Shown here one piece after another: positions 8,746-19,183 of a stretch of 64,000 nucleotides of DNA. Location of the stretch: positions 152,731,064 through 152,795,063 of the forward strand of contig OY856188.1 of NCBI GenBank assembly GCA_963693315.1, read 5' to 3'. This DNA is from Diogma glabrata. Taxonomy: Eukaryota > Arthropoda > Insecta > Diptera > Cylindrotomidae. How positions within the stretch are numbered: position 1 is the stretch's first letter; each line of letters starts with the position of its first letter. Below the pieces are notes generated by a model. That model worked only from the letters and a program-made list of their open reading frames with translations, had not been told where the DNA came from and ran no database searches. Made by a program: the position numbers and the translations under genes.

Positions 8746-11483
8746 GATTATAAATTAAATTATATTATAATTGATACGATAAATCATTATGTAAGCAATT
8801 TTTAATTCATGTGATTTGAGTTAAATAAGAGTTATTATAACAATAAGAGTAAAATTATTTTAAATTTAAATTGTATATTGTGTAATATAAATTTGCAATA
8901 ATTCAATAAGCAAATAATCTTTCAGATCATAGAATTATGTTATTAAATGTAAAACATGAAAATATTCCATCATCAATTACATACAAAAGTAAAACTCTAC
9001 TACACTACGAAAACATAAATTTTAAAGAAATGCATAGTAAAATACAAACAGTTAGTAATTTTAATGAATTAATTGAAGTCTGTCAACAAAATGTGAATGA
9101 ATTTACCACTACAACAGAAGCTACTGTCGACATAAAAAATACTTCACCTTGGGTAACAAATGAATTAAAAATTATAATAAAAAAAAGAGATTATTTCTAT
9201 AAAAAAAAAATTAAATATCCCTACAATGAATATATTTGTGAAAAATTTAAATTTTACAAAAAATTAAGCTATAAAAAAGAAACTGAGTTCAAAAATAAAT
9301 ATTTTCAAAATGCGCTTAGTAAAAATGACTATAAGTTAGTTTGGAACTTAATGAACAAACACGTTTTTAATAAAAATGCAAACAAACAAAAAATATCCAT
9401 TGAATCTAATAAAAGAATAGTTAATGAGCCAGGAGAAGTCTGTGAAATATTGAACACCCATTTTATTAACTGTGTTAATGAAATTATTCCTCAAAATTGT
9501 AGTATTTCTACAAATAATTCTATTTCTAGTACTTTTCCTAAAAATCTAAATACAATTCCAAAACAATACGATCATCGTTTATTACAACTATATCATACAA
9601 CCGAAAGTGAAATTGAAAATATTATTAAGAGCCTAAATAAGAAATCAGCCATTGGCTATGATAGAATATCCACAAAATACTGTGATTTCCTGAAGACCAT
9701 TATTTGTTCTCCTATTGCATGTCTTATTAATCGATGTCTAGATGTAGGTGTTTTTCCAGATTGCTTGAAAATAGCAAAAGTAACTGCGATTTTTAAAGGA
9801 GGTGATAAATTAAATTGTAAAAACTATCGACCAATTTCTGTATTACCACTGTTCTCCAAAATTTTTGAGAAAGTCATTTACGAAAGATTGGAAACGTTTT
9901 TAATTCAAAACAAAATAATCAGTGATAATCAATTTGGATTTTGTCGCAATTCCAGCACTTTGGCCGCTACCACTCAGCTCTTATCACATGTAAAAATGGG
10001 TATAGATCAAGGTCTGATCACTTCTTGTATCTTTGTGGATCTTCGAAGAGCCTTTGATTCAGTTAATCATAAAATATCGAAGACTAAACTGTATGATATT
10101 GGACTTCGAGGAAATTGTTTGAATATCTTTGAGTCCTATTTACGAAATAGGAAGCAATTTGTTCAAATAGATAGCTGTAAGAGTTCTATTCAAACAGTAC
10201 AACATGGTGTTCCCCAACGCTCAATATTAGGACCCATTCTTTTTAATATATTCAGTAATGATCTGTTTCATTTAAAGCTAAACGGTGAAATAATTATGTA
10301 TGCGGATGATATGGTAATTACTTATAAGGAAAAAAACACGGAAATATTAAAATATAAAATGCAACAGGACATCGAAGAAATTAATGTATGGATGCGAAAA
10401 AACCTTCTGGAAATCAATCAACAGAAAACTAAGTACATGATTTTTAAAATTAAAAACAAAAATATTGACCTTGCTAACTTCCAACTGACAATTAATCAAA
10501 CAATTTTAGAAAGAGTTACGAATTTTAAATATCTTGGGTTGTGGATCGATGAAAAATTAGACTGGAGCACTCATATTACATCAATAAAAGAGAAAATCCG
10601 TAAAACAAATTTTATATTATATCAGATGAGACATTCTTTACCACAAAAAATTAAATATATGATATTTCATACGCATATAATGAGCACAGTCAGATACCTC
10701 ATTCCAATTTGGGGTACGGCTGCCAATGTAAGACTCTCTGAAATACACGTTCTTCTTAACAAAAGCTTAAAAACAATTAAAAATCTTTCTTTAAGAACTC
10801 CTACTGCAATTTTGTATTCAAATATTCTACCCCTATCAAAATTAATTGAGTTTGAAATTGTGTACCTTGTTTTCAAAATTAAAAATAATTTTATAAAAAA
10901 CAATTTTTTAATCCGTCACTCTAGTTTAGTTCACTCGTATAATACTCGCCAAGCCTCAGACATATACATAGATTTTTGTCGAACTAGCATAGGACAGAAA
11001 AACTTAATATTTATTGGCTTTTCCTTATACAATAAACTGCCAGACTCACTGAAACAAGAAACACGAATATCTATTTTTAAACTTGAACTTAAAAATCATC
11101 TACTCTCCAGTCAATAAGCCGGCAGATGATCAAAAAATACATTTTCTGCACTCTTTATCTTGTTCTGTGTGGTTTTTTTGTTTGTTTGTAAGAAAATGAA
11201 AAAAAAACGAGTTTTTTTTAGATATAATATGTACATTTTTCGTATAATGCGCTTGTCCGATCGAAAATGAAAATAAAACTTTTAATTAATTTGTCTACGT
11301 ATGCATTTTTATGCAGTTGTAGGCATTAAAATAATATATTTCATTGTTTTTCAAGAATTTTTTATTTTAAATTTAAAATTTAAATTTTTTTTTTTTAAGT
11401 TTTTAATTAAATTAAATATAAAGAAAACTGTAAACCTTGAAATAAATAAATAATAAAGAAAAAAAAAAAAAAAAAAAAATATA
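8746..11483 (+). mobile_element. 5'-truncated LINE (non-LTR retrotransposon)
   Basis: A plus-strand LINE with a 3' A-rich tail ending at about 11479. TTTGAATTCATT occurs at 8734-8745 and again at 11484-11495, which fits a 12-bp target duplication around the insertion. The 5' end is truncated: no endonuclease domain precedes the reverse transcriptase. The 3' untranslated part (11118-11460) is AT-rich, with AAATAAATAAATAA just before the A-run. The 3' flanking sequence loosely resembles the 5' flanking sequence, so the exact 5' boundary is less certain than the 3' one. Confidence 0.7.
8937..11117 (+). CDS. LINE reverse transcriptase ORF (intact frame, endonuclease missing)
   Basis: An uninterrupted 726-codon frame, the longest in the window. 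The N-terminal ~200 residues are a basic linker region that normally follows the APE endonuclease. The reverse transcriptase core follows: KVTAIFKGGD and NYRPISVLPLFSKIFEKVIY, then NQFGFCRNSST, FVDLRRAFDSVNH (first catalytic Asp), HGVPQRSILGPILFN, and YADDMVI (catalytic Asp pair). The C-terminal region has the conserved HSYNTR and LYNKLPDSLK blocks seen in Jockey/CR1-type elements, and ends about 20 residues later. The ATG is simply the first one after the truncated 5' end, so the true protein started further upstream. An intact frame in a dead-on-arrival copy suggests recent insertion. Confidence 0.85.
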   Translation: MLLNVKHENIPSSITYKSKTLLHYENINFKEMHSKIQTVSNFNELIEVCQQNVNEFTTTTEATVDIKNTSPWVTNELKIIIKKRDYFYKKKIKYPYNEYICEKFKFYKKLSYKKETEFKNKYFQNALSKNDYKLVWNLMNKHVFNKNANKQKISIESNKRIVNEPGEVCEILNTHFINCVNEIIPQNCSISTNNSISSTFPKNLNTIPKQYDHRLLQLYHTTESEIENIIKSLNKKSAIGYDRISTKYCDFLKTIICSPIACLINRCLDVGVFPDCLKIAKVTAIFKGGDKLNCKNYRPISVLPLFSKIFEKVIYERLETFLIQNKIISDNQFGFCRNSSTLAATTQLLSHVKMGIDQGLITSCIFVDLRRAFDSVNHKISKTKLYDIGLRGNCLNIFESYLRNRKQFVQIDSCKSSIQTVQHGVPQRSILGPILFNIFSNDLFHLKLNGEIIMYADDMVITYKEKNTEILKYKMQQDIEEINVWMRKNLLEINQQKTKYMIFKIKNKNIDLANFQLTINQTILERVTNFKYLGLWIDEKLDWSTHITSIKEKIRKTNFILYQMRHSLPQKIKYMIFHTHIMSTVRYLIPIWGTAANVRLSEIHVLLNKSLKTIKNLSLRTPTAILYSNILPLSKLIEFEIVYLVFKIKNNFIKNNFLIRHSSLVHSYNTRQASDIYIDFCRTSIGQKNLIFIGFSLYNKLPDSLKQETRISIFKLELKNHLLSSQ

Positions 11484-11944
11484 TTTGAATTCATTAATTA
11501 GAATGTGGTTTAATTGTATTATGAGTGGAAATTTAATATAATTTGTAATAAAATAATAAAAAGTTATTATTATTTTATCTAACATTATTAATCTTAATTA
11601 TTCAATTCATGTGAAATTTACCTAAAACTATTCTTATTTTATTATTTAACAGAAACTGTATCGAAATTTTTTTCAATTAGCTTATAATTTTATTATTTAA
11701 TTATTTTCTATCTTCATTTTGTAAAGTATAGCATAATTCAGCCTTGACGTCCGTAAATATAGACCTTCCCTTCTTGACAAAACTATACCTTAAAATTTAT
11801 TTTCCCTTCTTGTCAAAATATAACTCCAATAGTAGTACAACTCAGTATACACAGACGACCCTCTTGACAACAAGGTGTTCATTAGACTTCTATGTTAAAT
11901 TTTAGATTTGATTTATTAGGTAAATATCTCTTTCGAGCAAATTT

Positions 11945-12245
11945 ATGGCTAATCCGGTGTATGCATCTGGAATAAAAACTCAAAAACTTCCGATACATTA
12001 GGCTTATAAAGTAATTAGTGACAAATCCGGTATATGTATCTGGAATAAAAAACCCCAAAATTTCCGATACATTAGACTTATAGGGTATAATAAGTGACAA
12101 ATCCGGTATATGTATCTGGAATAAATACCCCAGATACATTAGACTTATAGAGTGTGCAGTGACAAATCCGGTATATATCTGGAATAAACCTCAAAATGTC
12201 CGATACATTTGGCTTATGTATTTTTGACGAATCCGGTGTTTTTAA
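11945..12245. repeat. Minisatellite, about 65-77-bp unit, four copies and a partial
   Basis: Units start with AAATCCGGTATATGTATCTGG near 11948, 12021, 12098, 12162 and partly 12227. Each continues to TCCGATACATTAGACTTATA, and unit length varies by indels. It sits in the outer minus-strand retroelement. The minus-strand 85-codon open frame here is only a translation of the repeat. Confidence 0.8.
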
Positions 12246-13070
12246 TTCAAATCAGGTGACAGAAGACACTTTTGTATAATTTATACTTGTTAAATTTCAT
12301 TATATTCTATTTTATTTCCTTTGCCACATGTGACGCAACGCATGGATATCTTCCATGTGATAATTCCAATTCTTGAAAATCCCATCCATCCTTTGGGATC
12401 ATGTGAAGATGATATAAATTCCTCATGGTCCGTATAAGTTACATCATTTTATTAGTTTAGATATGCATTATGTTTGTTGAGCGGCGTCTTCGATTTAATC
12501 TTTGAAAGACATGTGGTGATGTGCACCATAACATGTGTCGTATAAAGCGCTTAAACATGACGACTAGAATGTTTTTTCAGTAAAATTTTTTCAACACTTT
12601 AATTCTTTACACTTATTCGGGTATTACCGAATATATTTCTTATTTAAGGTATCACTTTTGTGAGTTTTGAATTTCTCAATCTCAATTAACCAACTAATTT
12701 GAAAACACGTGTTTTTAGACGACATTACATTAATTACCTTATAATATTTTTCTAAATGCTGTTTAAACCATTTGTAAGTTTTACCATTTTAATTTCACTT
12801 TGATTTGATTTTACACTATTAACATTAAAAGTTACATTCAATTCAAATTGCATTCATTTAATTTTATCTAATTTTATTTGGTTTAGGTTTACTGTGATTC
12901 ATTTTAACGACCTACCATTTCGGTAGACCGGACAGAAGTCATATTAAATTTAATATGGTTTAAATATTTTTGTGAGTAAAAATATATGGTATTTGACATA
13001 TGTTTACAATTTGATTTGTTTAACTAGTTTAACATAAAATCCGCTAGAGCACATGGTGTATGTCGTCAAT

Positions 13071-14029
13071 ATGCATTATATTTCAAAACATTGCAGCAAT
13101 CAATAGTATGAGTAATATTTTGTGCACAACAAATAAAAATGAGCAGTCCTATACTTATGTGTGTTTCCTTATTTTTAGTTTGTGTGTATTGAGATTTAAA
13201 GTTGGAAAGAAAATACATATTTTATATGTTTAAATTTGTATACATATATGGAAAAATGAATGAAAGCAAATATTTGAATTTTGAAACACTGGACAAAAAG
13301 AAAGAAAGTTGATGTTCATAAAATATTATTTTAAACGGTTTAATTCAATTTAAATTGTTAATTGATGTTGGTTTTTGCGCCATTATTTTCGTGATAAATT
13401 GAGCGCCCTGTTTTACTGTGCACTTTTGTACAACGCAGGACCGGCCCTGTATACACAGATGCAAACATTAGATTTTTGACTATTAGCATTTTTAACCGGT
13501 AACTGGAATTGATCAAAAAACTTTTCTAATAGAAAATTAAGCGAACTTAAAAATTCAATCTCGTTTCAATAATTTCAACATCAAATTAGATTTGTTGGTG
13601 GTTCGTCATTCATTTTCTGATTTACCATTACAGTAATTTAATTTTCGATTTTTCTAAGTTACCGTTATCTTTCCAATTAGCTGATTCAAATTGCCGTCAT
13701 CCGTAATTTTTGACATTAGAAGAACCAACTTGCAATAAACGAAAATGTATAAAAACAGCTTACAAGTTTCATGTGAATACATTTCTTTAGGACATATGCA
13801 ATCAGTTCAAACACATTTGAGTGTTCGCACGTTTTTTCTACCTCATCATGTTTCGTTTAAAAAAATGCAAGCACACCAAAACTTCGTGTTGTTTTTAACG
13901 CATCTTCAAAATCAAAATTTATTTTATCTATAAATTATGCCCAAATGACTTGGCCAACTATTCAACAACATCTATTTTCTATGCTGCTCATGATGGACGG
14001 GTCTACGCCCCAGAAGGACTTGGCCCCAA
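13071..14029. other. Unassigned AT-rich sequence
   Basis: I see no gene, terminal repeat or strong similarity to other parts of the window in this 960-bp stretch. A 62-codon open frame at 13745-13933 has no recognisable domain. Confidence 0.4.
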
Positions 14030-14497
14030 ATTTCAACCAAGGACCATCACAACAATTTGAGGATAGGTGAAACTTCTTCGCTTAATTTTTTTGGTATAGA
14101 AGTAGCAGGCACTGGCCTCACTGCTTCAAACTTTCCTCGTCATGACTGGTATTAAAAAAATGGACCAATTAAACATGGCATTGTGCAATATGTAAAAACA
14201 TTTTAAGGGTAAATACAACATCCATTCAGTTTAACACCTGTAAGAAATGTTGTCACCTCAAGAACTGCTTAGGTCTTGCCACACATAAGCTAGGGACCCA
14301 ACTATATGGCGATAAGTTATTGGGACCCAAAACTATATATCACCAAACATAAAGTCAACATACCAACACGAGCTCGCAGCACAATATAATACGAATGAAT
14401 ACGCATGCGAAAACTCCAAGTGATGTGAAAATAATGCAACTAAATTGCAACGGTCTCATAAACAAGATCGATGACATAATACATATAGTTGTACAAT
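14030..14497 (+). pseudogene. LINE 5' remnant: Cys/His finger and start of an APE endonuclease
   Basis: Translated on the plus strand with interruptions, 14168-14290 shows a CAIC ... TCKKC ... HLKNC cysteine/histidine finger like those in the first protein of some LINEs. About 14431-14490 then reads KIMQLNCNGLINKIDDIIH, a good match to the start of an APE-type endonuclease. The frame stops where the minus-strand LINE was inserted; beyond that element (from 17855) a weak NIIVTVFQKTK may be the continuation. The copy is degenerate, with stops upstream. Confidence 0.5.
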
Positions 14498-14710
14498 TTT
14501 TTTTTATTTAGCGTATGTTGTGACACATTAAAAATAAAAATAAAGCAAAAATAAAACTTAAAATAGATAGATTTTCATATGAAATCTACATAAAACAAAA
14601 CATGAATACACATTAAATGAACTTACAATCAATATGATTGCGCGTCTTTTAGTTAAAAATTAAAAAGTAAAATATTAAAATATTTGAACATTGGGCAGTA
14701 TATTTGAACA

Positions 14711-15280
14711 TTAGATGTTTACATCGAGTGAGTCTATCCATGCTACTACATTGGGAGTTGCCAATTGGATGTCTGAGATGTCGCCATTGTATCGTCGAAG
14801 TGGGCACACTGTTGCAATGTGTTTTATGGTTTGTTGTGGAGCTCCGCAGTCACATTGAGGGGACTCTGAGATTCCCCACTTGTAGAAAGAATCAGCACAA
14901 CGTCCATGATTCGTTCTTATTCGGTTTAGTGTGGTCCAGGTATGACGTGGCAGATCGAAACCAGGTTGGGCAGAAGTCGGGTTAGTAATAGAAATGCCAG
15001 GAGTGTTGTAATCATTCCAGGAGGTGTCCCAGGCATCCAAGATATTCAAATTAGTTGCCAGCAGGTTGCTGGCAGTTTTATGTGGAGGCTTTCTTGACTT
15101 CAATCGACAACTAGTGTGGTCACCGTAATATTCGTGCAAGGGTAACGTGATGTTGTTGGTTACCTTTTTATGTTCACGCATGAGTGCATGCGAGCGTCTG
15201 AGTGCAGGTGGAGCGATATTGCTCAACAAAGGGAGCCAAGGTAAAGGAGTGGACCTGATAGTACCACTTATAGTACGCAT
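14711..15280 (-). pseudogene. LINE ORF2 C-terminal region with Cys/His motif
   Basis: 189 codons continuing the same LINE protein after the duplication-caused frameshift at about 15325-15350; the true reading frame runs through 15345-15281 as well (EYGAPVWLN). It contains RTISGTIRSTPLPWLP, then LNRIRTNHGRC and CDCGAPQQTIKHIATVC, a C-x-C-x7-H-x4-C arrangement typical of the ends of many arthropod LINE proteins. It stops 213 bp before the poly-A end. Confidence 0.8.
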
Positions 15281-15324
15281 CGCGGCACGCAGCTGGCAGT
15301 CAACTTTTTGAGTATGTGTGCTAT

Positions 15325-16872
15325 TCAGCCAGACTGGTGCGCCGTACTCAGCCAGTCAGCCACTGAGTAAACCAGACTAAGAGCAGTTGTGCGGAGGGTT
15401 GCTGGAGTAGCACCCCATGTCGAGCCTGCCAGTTTATGCAATATATTGTTTCTCGTTTTAAGTTTTTTTGACGTATTCTCTAGGTGGAGCTTAAAAGAAA
15501 GAGTTCTATCGAGAGTAATACCCAGGTACTTTGGCTGTTGATTGTATTTAATGACAGTGCCGTTAAATGACACTGATAGTTCATGTTTTGCCAGTTTGTT
15601 GTTTAAGTGGAAACAAGAACTCTCGGTTTTACTTAGATTAGGAAATAAGCTCCACGTTCGAAAATAGTCATTCATTATCGCCAGGTCAGTTGACAGCAAA
15701 TCTTCCAAGACACCCATGTTTTTGTTTTGAGTGGCCAGGGTCCAATCATCAGCGTACCCAAATTTCTTTGATGTTGTGTCGGGCATGTCATGAATGTACA
15801 AATTAAAAAGTAATGGCGCCAGGACGGAACCCTGTGGCAAACCATTGTTAAGCATTTCGGACCTACTACAGGAATTATTTAGATAAACTTTGAATACACG
15901 ATTACTCAGCATGTTGTTAATTAAACGTGAGATGGTGTTACAAGGTATTGCATTGAACAGCTTATATATAATCCCAATTCGCCAGACTGTGTCATATGCT
16001 GCAGTGAGATCGATGAATACTGCGCCTGTTTTTAATTGTTTTTGAAACCCAGCTTCGATGTAGGATGTTAAAGCGAGCAGTTGGTCAGTGCAACTGCGAT
16101 TGGGACGGAAACCAGCTTGTTCGACTGGGATCTGGTCATTCAAAATCGGTGCGATACGGTTGTATATGAGCCGTTCTAGCAATTTGTAGCAGGTGCTCAA
16201 AAGTGCGATTGGGCGATAGCTTCCTGGTTCATTGGATGGTTTACCTGGTTTAAGTATCGCTATCACTTTCGTAGTCTTAAAGTGTTTTGGAAGATTGCCG
16301 GTTTCTAGGATAATCGAGAAAAATTTACTTAGCCATTGTTTTACATTTTTTCCCGCATTTATAAGAAATTCGGGAAATATGCCATCGTAGCCCGCTGCTT
16401 TTCCGTTTTTTGTTTGGGACAGAGCTGAATCTAGTTCTTCGCTACTAAAAGAGTTCGCATACTTCGATGGAGACGAGCAATTGCGCTTCATTTCTCTTAA
16501 TTTACGTTTAATTGTTCTCTCATGAAGGCGATTAATAGAAGAACGAGACATGTTTACGATATGATTTGCAATGTCCTCTGGATTTATTTCATTGTTAGCG
16601 CGAGTGATGGAGTTTGAGCCACCCAGTTTCCGAAGGAGACTCCATGCTTCCCTGTTTGAATGGGAAAAATCAATGTTTTCAACAGCGCTTATCCACTTTT
16701 GTTTCCTCGCAGCGTCCAGTGAGTAAATTAAGTCATCAGCCACGTCTGCTTCACCTTTACTAAGGTACTCCTCATACAATTTATCGCTCTCTCTACTCCA
16801 GCCAGGAATGTCGGAAGCCTCTTGGGATGCATTTCTTTGCAGTTGTGATGATGGCTCCAACGAACCTATCAT
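15325..16872 (-). pseudogene. LINE reverse transcriptase domain
   Basis: 515 codons. Reading from the linker at about 16800, the RT shows KTTKVIAILKPGK and YRPIALLSTCYKLLERLIY, QAGFRPNRSCTDQL, VFIDLTAAYDTVW (first Asp), NNGLPQGSVLAPLLFNLYI and FGYADDWTLA (Asp pair). KYLGITLDRTL marks the thumb region. The apparent start at 16872 overlaps the endonuclease frame and is not a real initiation site. The frame ends at 15325 where an 8-bp tandem duplication (GGCTGACT / GGCTGAGT) shifts it; the correct continuation is open in another frame. Confidence 0.85.
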
Positions 16873-17719
16873 AATTTTTAGGAATGGGTGGGATCCACCG
16901 AATCACTGAATCCAACTCCAACCTATATTTACCCCAATCAGCTTTGTTAAAATTCCATCTAGGCTGAGGAGTAGAGTTAACGAGTGGGATTTGGATTTCT
17001 ACCTCAAGAATTACTGGACGATGTTGAGAGCGTGGAAAACCTTGTAAGACAGCCCTAGATATTGGAATAGGGTTACGTTGTTCGTTTTTTGTGGAAAAAC
17101 AAAGGTCGGGATTGTAATCACGTTGCCATCTAGCAGATCTAAAGGTTTTCATGTCTTTCGCATCATATACCAGGAACATGTTGTTATCATCCGCCCAGTC
17201 AGTCAGTTGTATACCATTGGGATTGTTGTTTGAGTAGGACCACTGGGTGTGATGGCTATTGAAGTCACCAGTATATATTGCTGGGTGGTGAAATAATGGT
17301 AGGGTAGCAGCTGACCATCCTGTATTAGGAAGCTTGTATACGTTTACAATCTTCATGTCCGATATATCAACAACAATAAGTTGAATATCGTTGTCCATCT
17401 GTGTAAGTACATGGGTGCAGTTCATGATTTCTGACTTAACATACGTGGCAGATCCATATGTTTGATGGTGAATAGCACTAATTAATTTGTAGCCAACAAT
17501 GTTTCCTCTAGAGGTAAGTTGTGCTTCATCTGCTGCATGAGTTTCTTGCAGAATTACAACGTCGATGTCGAAGTCTTTTAATACTCTTTGCAGATGTTCA
17601 GTTTTTGACTTGCTTATGCCTTCAATGTTTAATTGCAAAATACGGACTGGGGGTCCAATATTTTTTGTCTTATGGTACTGAAAAGTACCGTTGTTATTGT
17701 GATTTTGATTTTGGTTCAT
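16793..17719 (-). pseudogene. LINE APE-type endonuclease domain
   Basis: 308 codons starting at the ATG at 17719 after an Asn/Gln-rich leader. Catalytic landmarks are in order: ILQLNIEGI (metal-binding Asn), ILQETHA (Gln-Glu), YGSATYV, VNVYKLPN, IYTGDFNSHH (GDFN), NPDLCFS and SQHRPVIL (terminal His). The protein should run straight into the reverse transcriptase, but the frame shifts near 16797-16805 after HSWLE. The downstream frame continues with PGWSRESDKLYEEYL, the normal linker. A single small indel explains the break. Confidence 0.85.
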
Positions 17720-17854
17720 TTTTATTTTTTTTTTTGTATCACAGCCAAGAGTTCGAAATGAAATATTTGGCTACCAAGTTTGAATAGACTATTTGCGTTA
17801 ACCAGAGTGTAGCACGAGGAGCTTGTCTATTACCACACCCCAAATATGTACAAT

Positions 17855-18420
17855 AAAAATATTATAGTCACGGTTTTTCAAAAAACCAAATAAAATGTTA
17901 GATCTAAGATTAGTGATAATAAAAATGATGGTGAGTTATGAAAACACTAATTTTTGATACTAAAAGAATTTATTTCCTACCTATCGATTTCAACAGCTAT
18001 GCTTCAACGACATATCGCTTATGAAAATCGCTTAAGTATCGCTTAAGAGAAATCTACACGCTCGTCAAAATAAACTATACGTGATAAACTCACAAAAATT
18101 GAAATGAAAACCCGTGGTCGAAAAAAAAATCTATGAGGTCAAAGGGTATCTATAAACAAAATATAATCTAAATTAAAATGAGTCAAGTCAAAACTTCACA
18201 AAATTTTGCTGAACTTGCATGAAATTGCTCATATATACAATTTTTATCGATTTTTACGCGCAGAACATGCATATATCCGACCAAATGTTTTTTTCGGACT
18301 CTAGGACACTGAATACAGCGAATAAAATGATAAAAGTTACAGGTAAAAATTTCTATTGTTTGTGAACTCCATACTCTGATTTACACCAAAATAACAATAC
18401 TAAAAGAGATAAATAATTAA
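17855..18420. other. Intronic sequence 3' of the cathepsin exon
   Basis: No repeat or coding sequence recognised. The donor site of the exon (GTAAGT on the minus strand) is at 18427, so this belongs to the next intron of the protease gene. A weak continuation of the older LINE endonuclease may lie at 17855-17900. Confidence 0.4.
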
Positions 18421-18427
18421 AACTTAC

Positions 18428-19183
18428 TTGTAAGCATCATCTGGGAGCCCACCTTGGCATGCTTTATCGATATCATCACAATCAAGAAGTTCCTGCTCAG
18501 AAAATTCAGAAAGAGTTCCTGTTTTGATTGCATTTAACCCCTCTATATTTCCAACTACACTGAATGCCCAACAAGAACCACAACTACCTTGATCTTTAAC
18601 CGATGATACAACACTTTTCGTTCGCCAGTCGAATTCTGATGGCAACTTTAACAGTGGAATCTGTGCAGTTGGATTAGTTATATGATTGTAATCCAAAGTT
18701 TTACGAAGTAACATGCCAGTTTTCATCCTGTACTCTGTTGCCGTAAAATCTGCAAATTCCGTTATCCCATAAGTGGCCGAACCCTGTTCGTATATATTAA
18801 AATCTCTAATTTTTCTAATATTTGTTTTAAAAGTTCTACGTCTCATATTATGCTCCAGGGAATTTGCATATTTTCTTCTATATAAATGTTTAAATATTTC
18901 AAAAACATCATCATCTGTAAAATTACTATTTAAGAAGTAGTCTAAAATATAATGATTTCTTTTGATTTGTAACAAAGCATCGTCAATCATTTCAGAGCTT
19001 TCCGGATAGGAATTAAATTCAGCATTACATATAAATTTGATAACTTCTGTTGAGTTTGTCCATAATTTTGATAAAACGTGGATGGTACACAGCCTTCGTG
19101 AGTTATCTTCATTAAGTTCTGCTGTAATTTTATACAATGTACCAGAAACGAGTTGTTTTGTTGCAGCAATTATTCTGGTAATT
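18428..19183 (-). CDS. CtsF: Cathepsin F-like protease, exon with cystatin domain, I29 propeptide and catalytic Cys
   Basis: Exon of a papain-family (C1A) cysteine protease, an enzyme class that acts in lysosomes or is secreted. A TTTTAG acceptor precedes 19183 and a GTAAGT donor follows 18428; both junctions leave one base after a two-base split codon. Residues in order: a cystatin-like unit with QLVSG (the QxVxG inhibitory loop); an I29 inhibitor propeptide with the ERFNIN-type spacing in EHNMRRRTFKTNIRKI and YGITEFADFT; then the mature start LPSEFDWR and the oxyanion/catalytic segment DQGSCGSCWAFS. The exon ends at CQGGLPDDAY. The active-site His and Asn exons are not in the window. The architecture matches insect cathepsin F (Drosophila CG12163). 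The coding sequence appears intact. Confidence 0.9.

Larger units (their letters stand above)
8187..12940 (-). mobile_element. Non-coding retroelement on the minus strand, flanked by an ATATTAAATTT duplication
   Basis: ATATTAAATTT occurs at 8176-8186 and again at 12941-12951; in ISL2EU copy A the same site is uninterrupted. The left boundary is a T-run (poly-A on the minus strand), followed by the block GGTTCAGGCGGTAGCCCAT. This is therefore a minus-strand insertion by target-primed reverse transcription, with its 3' end at 8187. A plus-strand LINE (about 8746-11483) is nested inside it; without that, the outer element is about 2.0 kb. It contains a long hairpin (8499-8646) and a minisatellite (11945-12245). 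No reverse transcriptase is readable on the minus strand. Confidence 0.6.
6949..13068 (-). mobile_element. ISL2EU-like DNA transposon, copy B (split by nested retroelements)
   Basis: The terminal inverted repeats TGACGAC (6949) and GTCGTCA (13068) are flanked by AT duplications (6947-6948, 13069-13070). Both sub-ends match copy A: 6949-8186 corresponds to copy A from its left end, and 12941-13068 to its right end. The 4.75 kb between (8187-12940) is a later retroelement insertion. Only about 145 bp separates the two copies, in the same orientation, so they arose by local hopping or by segmental duplication. Confidence 0.75.
14498..17846 (-). mobile_element. Nearly complete LINE on the minus strand with an 8-bp target duplication
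   Basis: TGTACAAT flanks the element at 14490-14497 and 17847-17854. The T-run at the left boundary is the poly-A end. The coding region reads endonuclease, reverse transcriptase, C-terminal Cys/His motif, broken by two frameshifts, and occupies almost all of the element. No separate first ORF is present. It landed inside an older plus-strand LINE remnant (14030-14497). Confidence 0.8.

Noticed and set aside
11882..12139. 85-codon minus-strand frame with repeated residues
   Set aside because: It is a translation of the 65-77-bp minisatellite.
13745..13933. 62-codon frame in otherwise empty sequence
   Set aside because: No family resemblance, no splice or repeat context.
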